A DNA stretch of 64,000 bases from positions 24,741,221 through 24,805,220 of the forward strand of contig OW203986.1 of the NCBI GenBank assembly GCA_934047225.1. The letters are read 5' to 3'. Positions 11,225 to 22,499 of this stretch are shown here, piece after piece. The position numbers were made by a program, and so were the translations under genes. The notes below the pieces were generated by a model. The model did not search any database. It saw nothing but the letters and a program-made list of their open reading frames with translations, and was not told where the DNA came from. This DNA is from Ypsolopha sequella. Taxonomy: Eukaryota; Arthropoda; Insecta; Lepidoptera; Ypsolophidae. How positions within the stretch are numbered: the stretch's first letter is position 1; every line of letters begins with the position of its first letter.

Positions 11225-11472
11225 TTTGCAATTACACATATATAACTTTAAATATTATTAATAAATAAAAGAAAATTTTGAACTTGAAATATATTTCGGC
11301 CCTTAGTAGTCAAGTATGACTGATGACGGCCTACTAAGAAAGAAAGAAAGAAGAAAGAAAATATTTATTTCAGACCGAAATCCATATACTAAGGGCCGAA
11401 ATATATATTGCAAGTTCAAAATTTTCTTTTATTTATTAATTATATTTAAAGTTATATATGTGTAGTTGCAAA
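11225..11472. repeat. Large inverted repeat with ATATATTTCGGCCC core
   Basis: The left arm 11225-11309 and right arm 11387-11472 (about 85 bp each) are near-perfect inverted copies. The arm tips facing the loop carry GAAATATATTTCGGCCCTTAG. The loop holds a GAAA microsatellite (about 11338-11361). A related core motif occurs in the 55479-55799 inverted repeat and singly at 19478. Confidence 0.85.
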
Positions 11473-11818
11473 TTATTGTTTATTGCAAGTTATTGACTTC
11501 CTTACAAATATGTCCATGAATAGTTATACGCTTATTATCCTGAATTTCAACTGAATTTAACTTTCAGCCTTTAAGATTTTTTTTGTGTTAAATAACGCGT
11601 GAAAAATGGCTTAAATATGCTAAGCAAAAAGGCCTGTCTGGAGCTTCTCGTATAAAATGTGTGAGTTTCGTCAAAGTACATTGTAATCTACTAGAATATA
11701 CGCTTCAATTTTCACACTACATGAAAAAAAAAATAATCTCTTAAGCATTTACTTAACAAAAAAAAAATCTTACAGAATAATACTTATAACTCCTATGACA
11801 TACTCTTTAAGGAACAAT
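11473..11818. other. Region upstream of the tan homologue
   Basis: No repeat recognised. It presumably contains the promoter or 5' UTR of the tan-like gene, but no convincing TATA box or initiator stands out. Confidence 0.3.
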
Positions 11819-11962
11819 ATGGTTCACAAGCTATTTTCTGTCAAATCCACGGTACCCAAGAAACGTCGAGTAATCGGAAAAGATAATGCTCCTAATGAAA
11901 TTAGACACCCTACATCACCTTATAAGGTTTCCATTGCTGGATACGGTAGTCACTGCTCCTGA
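11819..11962 (+). other. Possible upstream ORF (47 codons) ahead of the tan homologue
   Basis: An ATG-initiated 47-codon frame, basic near its start (K-K-R-R-V), ends with TGA 47 nt before the tan-like ATG at 12010, in a different frame. It has no similarity that I recognise. If it lies on the same transcript it would act as a uORF; otherwise it is chance. Confidence 0.25.
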
Positions 11963-12009
11963 CTGGCAGTCTACTTTGGAGTTTGTACAAACAATACCGT
12001 GGCATAGTG

Positions 12010-13179
12010 ATGGAAGGCAGTGTAAGCGAGAGAGGTATAGGGAGGCGTCGTGCCATCCCAGTCATGCACGTCGTAGGATCCCATTACGACATCGGGTTTG
12101 ATGTAGGACGCACTTTCGGATCTCTTATCAAAGACTTTCTGGCCAGGTTCGAAAGTCTCCGAGACTTCGAGAAAGAATATGAGACTGAAGCCGGTAGGCA
12201 AGCGTACGAGAAGACTCTAGCTAACATGAAGAAGAGATACCCTCAATACGTAAAGGAGATCCAGGGTATAGCTGATGGGGCCAATGTACCTTTTCATGAA
12301 CTATTCCTGCTCCACATGGATGACATCATCGGTACCATCAATGACAACGTAATCTCCAAAGACTCGGGAGGCTGTTCATCCATTGGTATCAATACTCCCC
12401 AAATAGGTATTCTCGGTCACACAGAAGATGCTCTGGCCGAAACTGAAAACCACTTCTACATTCTGAAAGCACATGTGATTCCGACACCAGAGGATTCCCA
12501 AACTGGAGCCGTTGAGGAATGCTTCGCCTCTATTTGCTACGCTGGACAGCTACCAGGTTACACCAGCGGCTACAACAGACATGGGCTGGTTTTCTCCGTC
12601 AATACTCTAAGTCCTAAAGCATTAAAACCTGGAGGCACTCCCAGAACATTCATCGCCCGCGCTCTTTTAGCGACCAAGAACTTTACGGAAGCGAAAAAGA
12701 TCCTACAAGATGAAGGTTTAGGGATAGGCAATGGGTTTTCCCTGAACATGTTTTGGGAGAACGCTTCTGGAAGCCACGAGTTACGGAACATTGAAATCGC
12801 TCCAGATCTAAAGACTAATAAGTCACAGCTGAATATCCAGAAGTATGAAAGTGACGTGTTGGTGCATTGCAATAAGTACCAGCGGCTAAAGATAACTGAA
12901 GTCCGAGGGCTGATTATTGACAGCAGTTCAGCCCGACTCGCCACTATTCACGCGCAAGATAAGCCTCGCTGCAAACACGATGTGGAGAATCTTCTTTCCA
13001 ATATCAGCGGGAAAGAATACCGCGTCTTCGAGGATCGTGCGTCGGCGCCGGTCAAAACTATTTGTGCTGGTATCTTCGATTTAGAACAACGAACATGGAG
13101 CGTGTACATTGAAAGACCCAACTCTTCAGAGCCAGTCGTAGTTTTGCCAATTATATTCAATATTCAACATCAAATATAA
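12010..13179 (+). CDS. tan: N-beta-alanyl-dopamine / carcinine hydrolase (Tan family)
   Basis: A single-exon 389-residue protein of the acyl-CoA:6-aminopenicillanic acid acyltransferase (peptidase C45) family. I start it at ATG 12010; the frame is open upstream to 11950 but holds no ATG. Residues 1-25 are basic, then V-G-S-H-Y-D-I-G-F-D and G-R-T-F-G-S-L-I-K match the conserved N-terminus. The key D-S-G-G-C-S-S-I-G-I motif puts the nucleophile at Cys122, the position at which Drosophila Tan (387 aa) self-cleaves between Gly121 and Cys122 to form its two subunits. Downstream G-H-T-E-D, G-Y-N-R-H-G-L-V-F-S-V-N and A-P-V-K-T-I are also family-typical. In insects Tan hydrolyses N-beta-alanyl-dopamine to dopamine (cuticle pigmentation) and beta-alanyl-histamine to histamine (photoreceptor recycling). 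The lack of introns makes a retrocopy possible, but the frame is fully intact. Orthologue versus paralogue of the canonical tan gene cannot be told here. Confidence 0.93.
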   Translation: MEGSVSERGIGRRRAIPVMHVVGSHYDIGFDVGRTFGSLIKDFLARFESLRDFEKEYETEAGRQAYEKTLANMKKRYPQYVKEIQGIADGANVPFHELFLLHMDDIIGTINDNVISKDSGGCSSIGINTPQIGILGHTEDALAETENHFYILKAHVIPTPEDSQTGAVEECFASICYAGQLPGYTSGYNRHGLVFSVNTLSPKALKPGGTPRTFIARALLATKNFTEAKKILQDEGLGIGNGFSLNMFWENASGSHELRNIEIAPDLKTNKSQLNIQKYESDVLVHCNKYQRLKITEVRGLIIDSSSARLATIHAQDKPRCKHDVENLLSNISGKEYRVFEDRASAPVKTICAGIFDLEQRTWSVYIERPNSSEPVVVLPIIFNIQHQI

Positions 13180-14325
13180 ATGTACATTGTAATCTGTAAT
13201 GATAAGTGATACATTTTCATGTAATGGGGATAAAATAACTAAACCCGGCGATGATGTGGTGCAGAATCGCACTCCGAGGATGAGGAGGGTCATTATGACC
13301 CTATATTTAATTTTCAATTGTTACATGTTTTTTTTGTTTTTTTCAGTGTAGGTTCATGCTTGAACATTTTAACAACACACTATTTTAGGGTTTACCACAA
13401 AAAAAAAACACATTTTATAGTTATCTTAAAGTTTTATTTGTTTTGTTTTCCTACAACATAATCAACTTTGGCAGAACTCAACGTTTTAAACTAAATCGTG
13501 TATAATATAGGGTCATATTTACATTTTTCTGCGTCTGCACACATGTAGCTCTTTTCTCAGTCGCCAGCCAACTGAAGAACGGTGTGCGGCAGGCAGGGGG
13601 CGTCATTAGCGACAGTTATCGAGACAACCAATAACATACGACCACGTGACAAAAAACTGCAAACTTTTGAAAATGAGCAGGGTAATATTGACCCCTCCTC
13701 GTCCTCGCCGGGTTAAGGTTTTGTTTGTAGACATCTTAAAATTGGCCAAACAAATAATAGCCCATATCGACATGTTGATTATAGTGATATTCGAGCTAAC
13801 AGTACATAGGTTAAAGTTATCTTTCAATCTTCATTGCATGTACAAGGCTGGAAGGCTTGATGTTTAGTTTAACATTTATTGTCAATCTAAAATGCAATAA
13901 ATTCCATTTTGCACAAAACTATCTGGTATTTGGACCAAACGAAAGGAACTAGGTAGGTACGGTGCCTTTAAAGGTCCATATAAACAAAGGTCGTTATTTA
14001 CAAAATACGCATTGTGCAAATTGTATTAGTTTTTCAATAAATTACAGTCTAGGTATCGGTATGATAATCCTTGTCCATTTTGTTCCAGTTTTTGCGGAAA
14101 ACTGCTTAGAATTCTTATGGTGAAGCAGTTGACTGAATAGTAGGAATGTTATAGCTCAAAGTTGTAATATATACCAGAGAAGGTATTTAAGGTACTTGTA
14201 AAAAGTTGCGTGCAAGAAAAACCTTGTTTTTGTAATGCAAGTTGAAATGGGTACGGCTGAATGTGAACAAATATTACTGGTGAACTCACAGCCATACATT
14301 AATAAAATCGCATTCACTAACATAC
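13180..14325. other. 3' flank of tan homologue, nothing else recognised
   Basis: No obvious poly(A) tract or target duplication marks the end of a retrocopy. There is no consensus AATAAA directly after the stop (GATAAAATAAC occurs near 13230). Small ORFs on both strands at 13606-13867 have no recognisable similarity. Confidence 0.35.
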
Positions 14326-14329
14326 TCGA

Positions 14330-14700
14330 CAATTCGCTTAGATAAAATTATGTTATGGTGTATTAATTTGAAAACCATTTCGAGATTTAGGTTTAGTAAG
14401 CTGCATTTTTGAACTTGCGGTCTAAAAAACCTCGTGATGATGAATATATTACGAAAATTCTGCAACTTCTAAAAAAAAGTGGTCTGTCTCTGTCTGTCTA
14501 CTCAACTGATGACAGATGAGTAGATAGACAGAGACAGACCACTTTTTTTTATAAGCAATCACACATTACAATCAGTACAATGTCTAAAATTCTCAAGTAA
14601 CGTAATATCGGACAATTCTTTAAGAAATCATAAAAAATAATAGTTAATTTATACACCAAAATAATGAAAATTATTCTAACTATTACCCGAAAAAAAAAAT
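14330..14700 (+). repeat. Dispersed repeat family J, copy with hairpin replacement
   Basis: Collinear with 30975-31410 (shared GAGATTTAGGTTTAGTAAGC and TATAAGCAATCACACATTAC). In this copy about 130 bp of the interior is replaced by an inverted copy of the adjacent segment, giving the hairpin at 14471-14550. Confidence 0.75.
14471..14550. repeat. 34-bp-arm hairpin inside family J
   Basis: The left arm 14471-14504 and right arm 14517-14550 (AAAAAAAAGTGGTCTGTCTC... / ...GAGACAGACCACTTTTTTTT) pair at 33 of 34 positions with a 12-nt loop. Confidence 0.9.
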
Positions 14701-14709
14701 CTTTTAGAC

Positions 14710-16075
14710 ATCAAGCTATGGCAATAACATAAAGAACCTTGTTCGGCTTATTCTCAGGTTTTAAGGAGACGAAAAAATAATATTTTTGTTACTAAACTGT
14801 CAACAGAAGTAAACATTTTACTGAAGACCACAAAGGAACGAATCTTTATGGCAGGAAACAATTAATATATGTATATTTTTAGTTTCTTGCACCAAACAGC
14901 GTAAGCAAAAAAACCTGACAGAAATAACTCACAAGTGATAATTAGCCCAATCAAAATTGCATGTGTACGAAATGGTTTCTACAGATAACTACCTCCATCT
15001 AATAAACAATTAGTACAAATACATAATTCCGCCAGCAGTGAATGGCAGGCCTTCGGAATAGCGTGGTTCTAGTACACAATAGGTACCACTGGAGATACTT
15101 CCGCTTACCCACATTACGCTCCAATTGCAATCGTAACAAGGGCGGGTGGTGGACAGCGGTATTTTCCTTGGTAGTACCACAGTAGCCTTCGGTCACCAGA
15201 TGTGTGAGAGTAGATTTAATATCGCCGATATGTGAATGCGTGTATTGTTATTATTTTAAAGGTCCGTTGTCAGAATATCGGCCAGAACATATACTTTAAT
15301 AAAAGTAAAGGTCTAAAATTTATTTAATTGACGCAATACATGGTCAGTTATAATTGATGTCAAAAATGATCAAAGAGTAGAAACAATCCTGTAGCAAAAT
15401 TTCAACAATTTTTGAAGCGAGTGCTTCTTTGCGCCTCAGATAAATAGGAGATCCAATTCAGAACTTGTACGTCACCGTGACCGACTTCAGGAAAGAATTC
15501 CGCACATCAAGGCATTTTCTTATTTAGTGCCTGACGATTTAGACAAGGGACTCCTTTCGTGAAAAAAGTGTTAGGATTACCTTTTATTTTTGACGAAGGA
15601 TTAATATTTTTTTTATTAGTAAGTTTTTTAATCATTCATTATTTGTAATAAGATATCATTCGTGATAAACAAATTTTCATTTAATGGTAATAATAAAAAA
15701 ATTGAAACGACTCCGTAAGCTTAATGCGCGCGCTGCCATCAGGAAGTTTACATCATTCCTTATGCTTTTCTCTGTGATTGACATCTAATGCCACTACATG
15801 CAGTGTCAAATTACTAAAAATAGTACATAATAATAGCGAAATGAGAAAGTGTGTTCTATCATCGTATGTGGTGCAACGGACGTAGATGGAAATAAGTTTT
15901 TTGGAAAAGTTACAAGTTAGAAAACAACAATGAACAAGGTGCCAAACGGTACCACATGTATTCGCTTAAATAATGTACGGATGTATCTCCAACACAAGTT
16001 AACACAACCTGCTTCTTTTATAATTTGTGGTGAATTTCCTATCGAAATTTTCCGAATTTGTCAAAGGTCTAACTA
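14710..16075. other. Intergenic, nothing recognised
   Basis: No recurring repeats or credible ORFs; a small palindrome-free AT-rich stretch. A minus-strand 65-codon ORF at 14999-15196 shows no similarity that I know. Confidence 0.35.
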
Positions 16076-16432
16076 AAAATAAACTTTTAACAAAAAAATA
16101 GTAACCGACTTCAATAGTAACAGCAGTCATTCACTAAAAAGTTAATAATAATTGTATAAAGACCGATTGTACCGAAGCAACACTTTTGCCGACTTCTTTC
16201 TTCCTGAAACGTTATGTTATCTAGAAGTCGGCGTTCTTATATTGGTTTTTATGTTGCTATATCGTAGAAATTACGCCGACTTCTAGATAACATAATGTTT
16301 CAGGAAGAAAGAAGTCGGCAAAAGTGTTGCTTCGGTACAATCGGTCTTTATAGAATTATTATTAACTTTTTAGTGAATGACTGCTGTTACTATTGAAGTC
16401 GGTTACTATTTTTTTGTTAAAAGTTTATTTTA
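16076..16432. mobile_element. Foldback MITE with ~158-bp arms, AACCGACTTCAA family
   Basis: Arms 16076-16233 and 16274-16432 are almost perfect inverted copies around a 40-nt loop. Each arm contains GTAACCGACTTCAATAG, the terminal-type motif of a family common in Lepidoptera. No coding capacity. Confidence 0.85.
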
Positions 16433-16499
16433 TTTCACATTTTTTAGTGTTGCTGGGTTAAATTGTGAGGTATATGTAGTTCTTGCAAACGTGGTGTTA

Positions 16500-17633
16500 T
16501 GACTATGGGCTAAAAGTTAATCCCACCAAGACTCAAACTATCATAATAGGTAGCCCGTGGTTCGTTAATAGAATTGATTGGCAACAGCTTCCTCATATCT
16601 TGTTTGATGGAACTCTTATCCCATTTAGCACAAAGGTTAAAAATCTAGGAATCATTTTTGATAGCTGTTTAACATGGGTTCCACAGATCAATGAGGTAAG
16701 TAGAAAAATGTTTGCTGCTGCAGGTGCTATGAGAAGGCTCCGAAATTTCCTACCTACTGCCACTAAAATTGCACTCGCACAATCTCTCTTATTACCCATT
16801 CTCGATTATGCTGACGTCAGTTATTTGGATCTCACTGAAGCGCAACTTGACAAACTCGAACGTCTTCAAAATTTTTGTATACGATTTATTTTTGGTCTTC
16901 GCAAGTATGATCACGTTTCTGAATTTCGTTCTCAACTTAACTGGCTCCCTATTCGTCAGCGCCGTGATACTCACATCCTGTCTCTATTATTTTCCGTGTT
17001 GCACAATCATGCAATTCCTTCCTACCTTAAGACTAATTTTCAATTTCTTCGTGATACTCATGGTTGTTCCTTACGTTCCTCTCACAATCTCCTTTTGGCA
17101 ACACCATCTCATTCATCATCCTTCTTCACAAATTCCTTTTTAGTCCAAGCTGTTCGGTTGTGGAACGATCTTCCTTTGCCAATAAGGAGAGCTCCATCAC
17201 TGCCTGTCTTCAGAAAATTAGTCAAGGGTTATTACTTGTCTCTCTAACTCTTCTGCACCATATTTTGTATTCAGAGCTTTTATATTTACTTTTTTTTAAT
17301 TGTATATTTGTAAAATGTATTTATTATGTTTGAAACAATTATTTATATATGTAGGTATATGTATTGTATACATATATGTATTAGTATGTATTATTATTCA
17401 TATAATCTGGCTTCTACTTTATATATCTTATTTTATATGTACACCGCCTCTTTCAGCAATTTTAATGTTTTTTTCCACCTAAAGGTTGTCTGGAAGAGAT
17501 CGCTTTAAGCGATAAGACCGCCTATTTGTACTTACCCTCTGTACTCGTATTTTTAAGTTCAATTAATTGTATTATTTTTCTTTTGTGGTGTACCAATAAA
17601 GCTGTATTGTATTGTATTGTATTGTATTGTATT
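16500..17633 (+). mobile_element. 5'-truncated LINE (CR1/jockey type) with 9-bp target duplication
   Basis: Flanked by GTGGTGTTA at 16491-16499 and 17634-17642. It encodes the last ~250 residues of ORF2 (open to the stop at 17245-17247), beginning Y-D-Y-G-L-K-V-N-P-T-K-T and including V-K-N-L-G-I-I-F-D, L-D-Y-A-D-V, and the C-terminal R-L-W-N-D-L-P motif. The 3' UTR has a GATCGCTTTAAGCGAT hairpin (about 17499-17514), AATAAAG, and ends in a TATTG pentanucleotide array (17604-17633). The RT catalytic core is absent, so the copy is dead on arrival. Confidence 0.9.
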
Positions 17634-17642
17634 GTGGTGTTA

Positions 17643-18360
17643 ATATGAAACGAAGTTCAAGTGAGTATAAGTAGCCATGTTTGAGTAGCTTCCTGCTATC
17701 AGCACCCTAACACAACATGATTACCGCAATTTCGAGTTATGTGCTGTCATCCGTTGAAGATTTCTACGGTGATGAAGCCAAGATCGAAGGTCAGGTGGGT
17801 ACACTGGCAATTTTCAGCAATGCCCTGCAATGAGCACCCTAACACAAACTGGTTGTAGCAATCCAAAGTTATGTGCTGTCATCCGTTGAGGAGTTCTATG
17901 GTGATGAAGCCAGGATCGAAGGTCAGGTGGGTATTCTGATTATCTCCAAGTAATACCCTTGAATCAGCACCCTAACGCAGTGATTGCCGCAATCTCGAGT
18001 TATGTGCTCTGATCCGTTGAGGAGTTCTATGGTGAATATGGTGATGAAGCCAGGATCGAAGGTCAGGTGGAAGAATGTCGATTTTCAAGTAATACCTTGT
18101 AATCAGCACCCAAGTACAAAGCGATTACCTCAATTTCGAGAGGTATGCTGTCATTTTCTGAGGAGTTCTACTGCCTATCTCTGAATACCTTCATCACATC
18201 ATGACCAAACCCAAAATGGGACCTACCTGGAATTAAACTCTTCCAAACAAAAAATAATTATTCAAATCGATTCAGAAATGACGGAGTTAAGGAGTAACAA
18301 CGCCAAAAAAAAAATACAGTCGAATTGAGAACCGCCTCCTTTTTTGAAGTCGGTTAAAAA
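17643..18360 (+). repeat. Non-autonomous element with four ~130-bp tandem units
   Basis: Tandem units begin near 17697, 17826, 17953 and 18091, each with TCAGCACCCTAACACA-type starts and GATGAAGCCAGGATCGAAGG-type ends. The segment finishes with CTCCTTTTTTGAAGTCGGTT, the mirror of the AACCGACTTCAA motif at 16101. The LINE at 16500-17633 is inserted in its left part, so the host element probably extends from before 16490 to 18360. Confidence 0.75.
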
Positions 18361-18529
18361 CTACTGGGCACGTAGAACAATAATAAGGTAAAACTTTTTT
18401 TTTGACAGATCGCTTTGGGTGAAAATTAACTAGGTATATTTATTGCACTACTATTTTCTCTAGCAGGTTATTATTATAATACTATAATAAAAAAAATAAC
18501 AATGTAATAATAATAAAATACAACATATT

Positions 18530-18745
18530 TATTGCAGTGGTAGCTCTGGGGTAGAATGCTGACGTCTCAATCTTGAGATCCAGGTTCGATCCCCCGTCGG
18601 GCATGCACCAATGAGTTTTTCGGAATTTATATGCATAATTTCTTATTTACCACTTGCTGAACGATGAATCAAAACATCGTACGGAAACCTGCCCTAAAAA
18701 GCGTGTTTTGTGCCCAAAGTACGGCGATAGGGCTCACCACTTATC
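18530..18745 (+). mobile_element. tRNA-derived SINE
   Basis: The head has an A-box-like GTGGTAGCTCTGGGGTAGAA and a B-box CAGGTTCGATCCC. The body TTACCACTTGCTGAACGATG then AAAACATCGTACGGAAACC matches the body of widespread lepidopteran SINEs. It is not a functional tRNA: acceptor pairing is poor. Confidence 0.75.
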
Positions 18746-19850
18746 ACGTAATAATCGTCAGTGAAACGCGGGTGTACCGAGAATGGACTGTGACTTGCAT
18801 TTCACAGTTCACACTCGGAACACCTCTGACACCCCTTCGGGGATTCATGTCATATTTATTTATATTTATAAATGTATTTCTCGCAACATATGATCATGAT
18901 TACAAGATTCGGAGCAATAAAAATCAAATTACTACCTTTACTGACCTTCATTTAGCCACAAACAATAAGCAAGGCAATAAGAACTTACCTCCATTTGGAA
19001 CTTATCAATCATCCTTTGAATATCCTGTCCAGGTTGGACTCCAAACATACAAAATGTCAAGGCGTTTAGAATCCATTACGGATTAATAATACTACTGGAC
19101 TTTTAATTATATATTTATTTATACATTTACGAGTCCGTACAGATACCTAGACACCCAGCCAACCATGAAGACCTTAGCAGCCCAGACTACGGTCTCCTTT
19201 TTTGGTTTAAATTGTTGGAGATATCACAAAGGCAAGAGGTCTACAAAAACTGGCGTAGGTTGAAGTAGGTATGTCAGATCGAACAGTTCTCACAGCCAAC
19301 CTAATCGTAATTAGATTATCTGTAAAGGTCGCACTATTTAGGCTTATTCACGTCAACTTACGGCTGAGTTTGTTTATGTCGAGTTACAACTTCAATAAAC
19401 TTAATTAAATTTATATTTATAGCTATTTTTATGTATATTTTATTATAAATATACACAATATTAAAAACACTTTTAAATCAAGATATATTTCGGGCCCCAC
19501 AGATTCTTTATCACTATACAATTGAAATGGATCCAAAATATCATTGCCAGCTGTATCGAGGGACGTCGAGGTTATGAAAAGTTCGCTAAAAATTTCAAAT
19601 TCCCCAATTCATATATGATGACTCATTATGTCTTCTAATACGTTATCTTTCCCAATTCCTCATTGTGTTCCTATACTTGACGACAAAATATTCCCGGTAA
19701 ATGGCTTTACTGTAGCACTGAGTTTCGCTTGTCCGATACCAACTAGTCAACCAGTCGCATGCTCAGCTATGTCGAGTTTACGTTTCTGAATCTAAAACAC
19801 GTCGTAAAATCTAAAAGACAGATCATGTCGCTTTTTGACGTTTGTAGGAT
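18746..19850. other. Intergenic, no gene recognised
   Basis: Contains a single copy of the TCAAGATATATTTCGGGCCC motif at about 19478-19497, shared with two large inverted repeats, and otherwise nothing I recognise. The 140-codon frame over 18664-19086 begins inside the SINE. Confidence 0.4.
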
Positions 19851-20832
19851 TGAGTATTGTGTGGTATGAGTACAGTATGGTATGGTATAAGTACATTATG
19901 GTATGAGTACATTATGGTATATGGTATGAGTACAGTATGGTATAGTATGAGTACAGTATGGTATGAGTACATTATGGTATATGGTATGAGTACAGTATGG
20001 TATGGTATGAGTACAGTATGGTATGGTATGAGTACAGTATGGTATGGGATGAGTACAGTGTGGTATGGTATGAGTACAGTATGGTATGGTATGAGTACAG
20101 TATGTTATGTTATGAGTACAGTATGGTATGGTATGAGTACAGTATGGTATGGTATGGTATGAGTACAGTATGGTATGGTATGGTATGAGTACATTATGGT
20201 ATATGGTATGGGTACAGTATGGTATGGTATGAGTACAGTATGGTATGGTATGAGTTCAGTATGGTATGGTATGAGTACAGTATGGTATGGTATGAGTACA
20301 GTATGGTATGGTATGAGTACAGTATGGTATGGTATGAGTACAGTATGGTATGGTATGAGTACAGTATGGTACGGTATGAGTACAGTATGGTATGGTGTGA
20401 GTACAGTATGGTATGGTATGAGTACAGTATGGTATGGTATGAGTACAGTATGGTATGGTATGAGTACAGTATGGTATGGTATGAGTACAGTATGGTATGG
20501 TATGAGTACAGTATGGTATGGTATGAGTACAGTATGGTACGGTATGAGTACAGTATGGTATGGTGTGAGTACAGTATGGTATGTTCAGAGTTCAGTATGG
20601 TATGGTATGAGTACATTATGTTATTGTATGAGTACAGTATGGTATGAGTACATTATGTTATGGTATGAGTACAGTATGGTATGGTATGAGTACAGTATGG
20701 TATGGTATGAGTACATTATGTTATGGTATGAGTACAGTTTGGTATGGTATGAGAACATAATGTTAGGGTATGAGTACATTATGTTATGGTATGAGTACAC
20801 TTGAGTACAGTACGGTATGGTAGGAGTACAGT
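19851..20832. repeat. 21-bp minisatellite with higher-order structure
   Basis: About 980 bp of a 21-bp unit (GTACAGTATGGTATGGTATGA), with shorter 16-bp variants at both ends (GAGTACATTATGGTAT). Variant pairs (GGTACGGTATGAG followed by GGTGTGAG) recur exactly 168 bp apart (20371 and 20539), that is 8 x 21, showing a higher-order repeat. The unit is open in several frames, giving spurious repetitive peptides. Confidence 0.95.
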
Positions 20833-20984
20833 ATGCACTGTGAATTTCAGTCTCAGTGATAAAAATAGACAAGTTATATGTAACAGATAAGAATGCACTT
20901 GTTGAACATAAGAATCTATATACGTATGTATGTTAAAAAATTATTACATTAATTTTACTTTTTATCTGTTAATTATCTGTTTTA

Positions 20985-21175
20985 TCGTTAAATGACTCAC
21001 TGAGGGCGCGGCAGAGCCGACTGTTTAAGATAGGGCGCAGTAAGACCAACCTCCACCAGAAGGCTTCTCTGACACGAGCGCTGGAGCTACTTAATAGGAT
21101 CCATGACCATATTGACATATTTCACTGTTCCCTGAGTGAGTTCACACAAACAGCGTTATATGTTATTTGTTACTT
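20985..21175 (+). pseudogene. LINE ORF2 C-terminal fragment (CR1/jockey type)
   Basis: The frame through 21027-21160 reads S-K-T-N-L-H-Q-K-A-S-L-T-R-A-L-E-L-L-N-R then I-H-D-H-I-D-I-F-H-C-S-L-S-E-F, a typical C-terminal tail of lepidopteran CR1/jockey ORF2. It is truncated at both ends. Confidence 0.6.
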
Positions 21176-21179
21176 ATGA

Positions 21180-21930
21180 TTGTGTATAATATTAAGGCGA
21201 TTACCATCGCCAAATTAGCAGCTCGATATTTGTCACTACAAATATCAACGGAAACGACATTGAAATAACGTTCATATCAGCGCGCAATGCATATTGGCTG
21301 TTACGACGCTCGCTGCGTCCTTGAAAGGGCGAAATAGGAGAAAATTATACTTTTCACTTGAACGCGATTGTTCGATTGAATAATCCTATGTTATGTTTAT
21401 AGCTATCAAATGTATCTATTTATCAAAGCATAAATGAATTCAATCGGCCAGGCCACTTAGGAGCAGTAAGAAATTCAAGCCAAGAAACACCATTTAGCTA
21501 ATCAATTTTTTCATGTAGAAGTTTTGGTGCTATGAAATAGAAAAATGTTGCATCTGTTGTCTAAGAGTTGATTATTCATATATAAATTTTTTCATTATTT
21601 TTGGTTTGGCCGTAAACGAGGAGTAGGCTTTAGAAAGTACCCATTTGGCAATAGTAAGGCCCTTAATGCTTTTGCCTGTTGTTGCTGTTGTCGTGTTATA
21701 AAATTGTATCTGCTTTGTTTCTAATGTGTTGTTTGTAATATAGTTATTTGTAAGTATAGATAATGTTCACTATCGCATTAGCCTAGCTGTAAGAATAGTG
21801 TTCTATTGTTGATAAAAAATAAAAAAAAAAATTAAAAAAAAATGTATATTGCGCAAACCGAGCTAGTAGGTTCTTATTAGTCTGTAACTCTGCACAAGTT
21901 TATCCAATAACCCTGATAGACGGACAAAAT
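21180..21930. other. Intergenic; A-rich run at 21818-21842
   Basis: No gene recognised. The A-rich run near 21818-21842 may be the tail of an unidentified retroposon reading rightward. Confidence 0.35.
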
Positions 21931-21934
21931 ATAC

Positions 21935-22165
21935 CTGTTGGTCATCCATCCATCCATCAGCCCACTGCTGAACATAGGCCTCCCCCATATTACGCCACTC
22001 TTGGCGGTCCTCAGTCATCCTCATCCAGCCGCCACCCGCCACATCCTTCAGATCGTCAGTCCAGGGGGCACGAGGGTGGCTCACACTACGCTTTGCTGTA
22101 TTCCAATGCCTTACGGTCCCAACGGTCATCTCGTCGGCGACAAATATGGCCAGTCCACGTTGGAA
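21935..22165 (-). pseudogene. RTE-like LINE, 3' end of ORF (fragment)
   Basis: Minus-strand translation gives W-T-D-D-L-K-D-V-A-G, DRQEW, AYVQQW and then W-M-D from a GGAT repeat (CATCCATCCATCCATC at the low-coordinate end), as in 55127-55425. It is 5'-truncated with no RT core. Confidence 0.75.
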
Positions 22166-22499
22166 GATGGACCAAATTCAAAGACCCAAGTGAAAACAGC
22201 TGGAAACAATAACTTACTACCGGTTTTGATTATTGTCTATTTATGTTAGTAAATAATTAGGCTTCATAAGTTAATTATAATCCGTGGCAGGTGTAAATAA
22301 GTCTTAAATTAGTCTGCGGTCTAGATCTCTAGATACCTACCATTTGGTGGGAATGAGACAATGAGATAGGTACTTGGAACGTTCAAGGCAAAGCCGGAGT
22401 CAAAGGTTGTAGAATAACATTACATTTGTGGTCGCGACATGAGAACGGAATGTCTAGATTAGATAAGACGGGGAGAGACAAATTGTGTTTACATGATAA

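Noticed and set aside
12570..12944. 124-residue minus-strand ORF within the tan homologue
   Set aside because: Antisense shadow of a strongly conserved coding frame.
18530..18605. Functional tRNA gene
   Set aside because: Acceptor ends do not pair and a known SINE body follows directly.
18664..19086. 140-codon ORF
   Set aside because: Its first third is the body of a tRNA-derived SINE and the rest has no recognisable domain.
19857..20804. Long repetitive ORFs of the type MSTVWYG / MVWYEYS
   Set aside because: They are by-products of a 21-bp minisatellite that is open in several frames on both strands; no start context, domain or gene structure supports coding.
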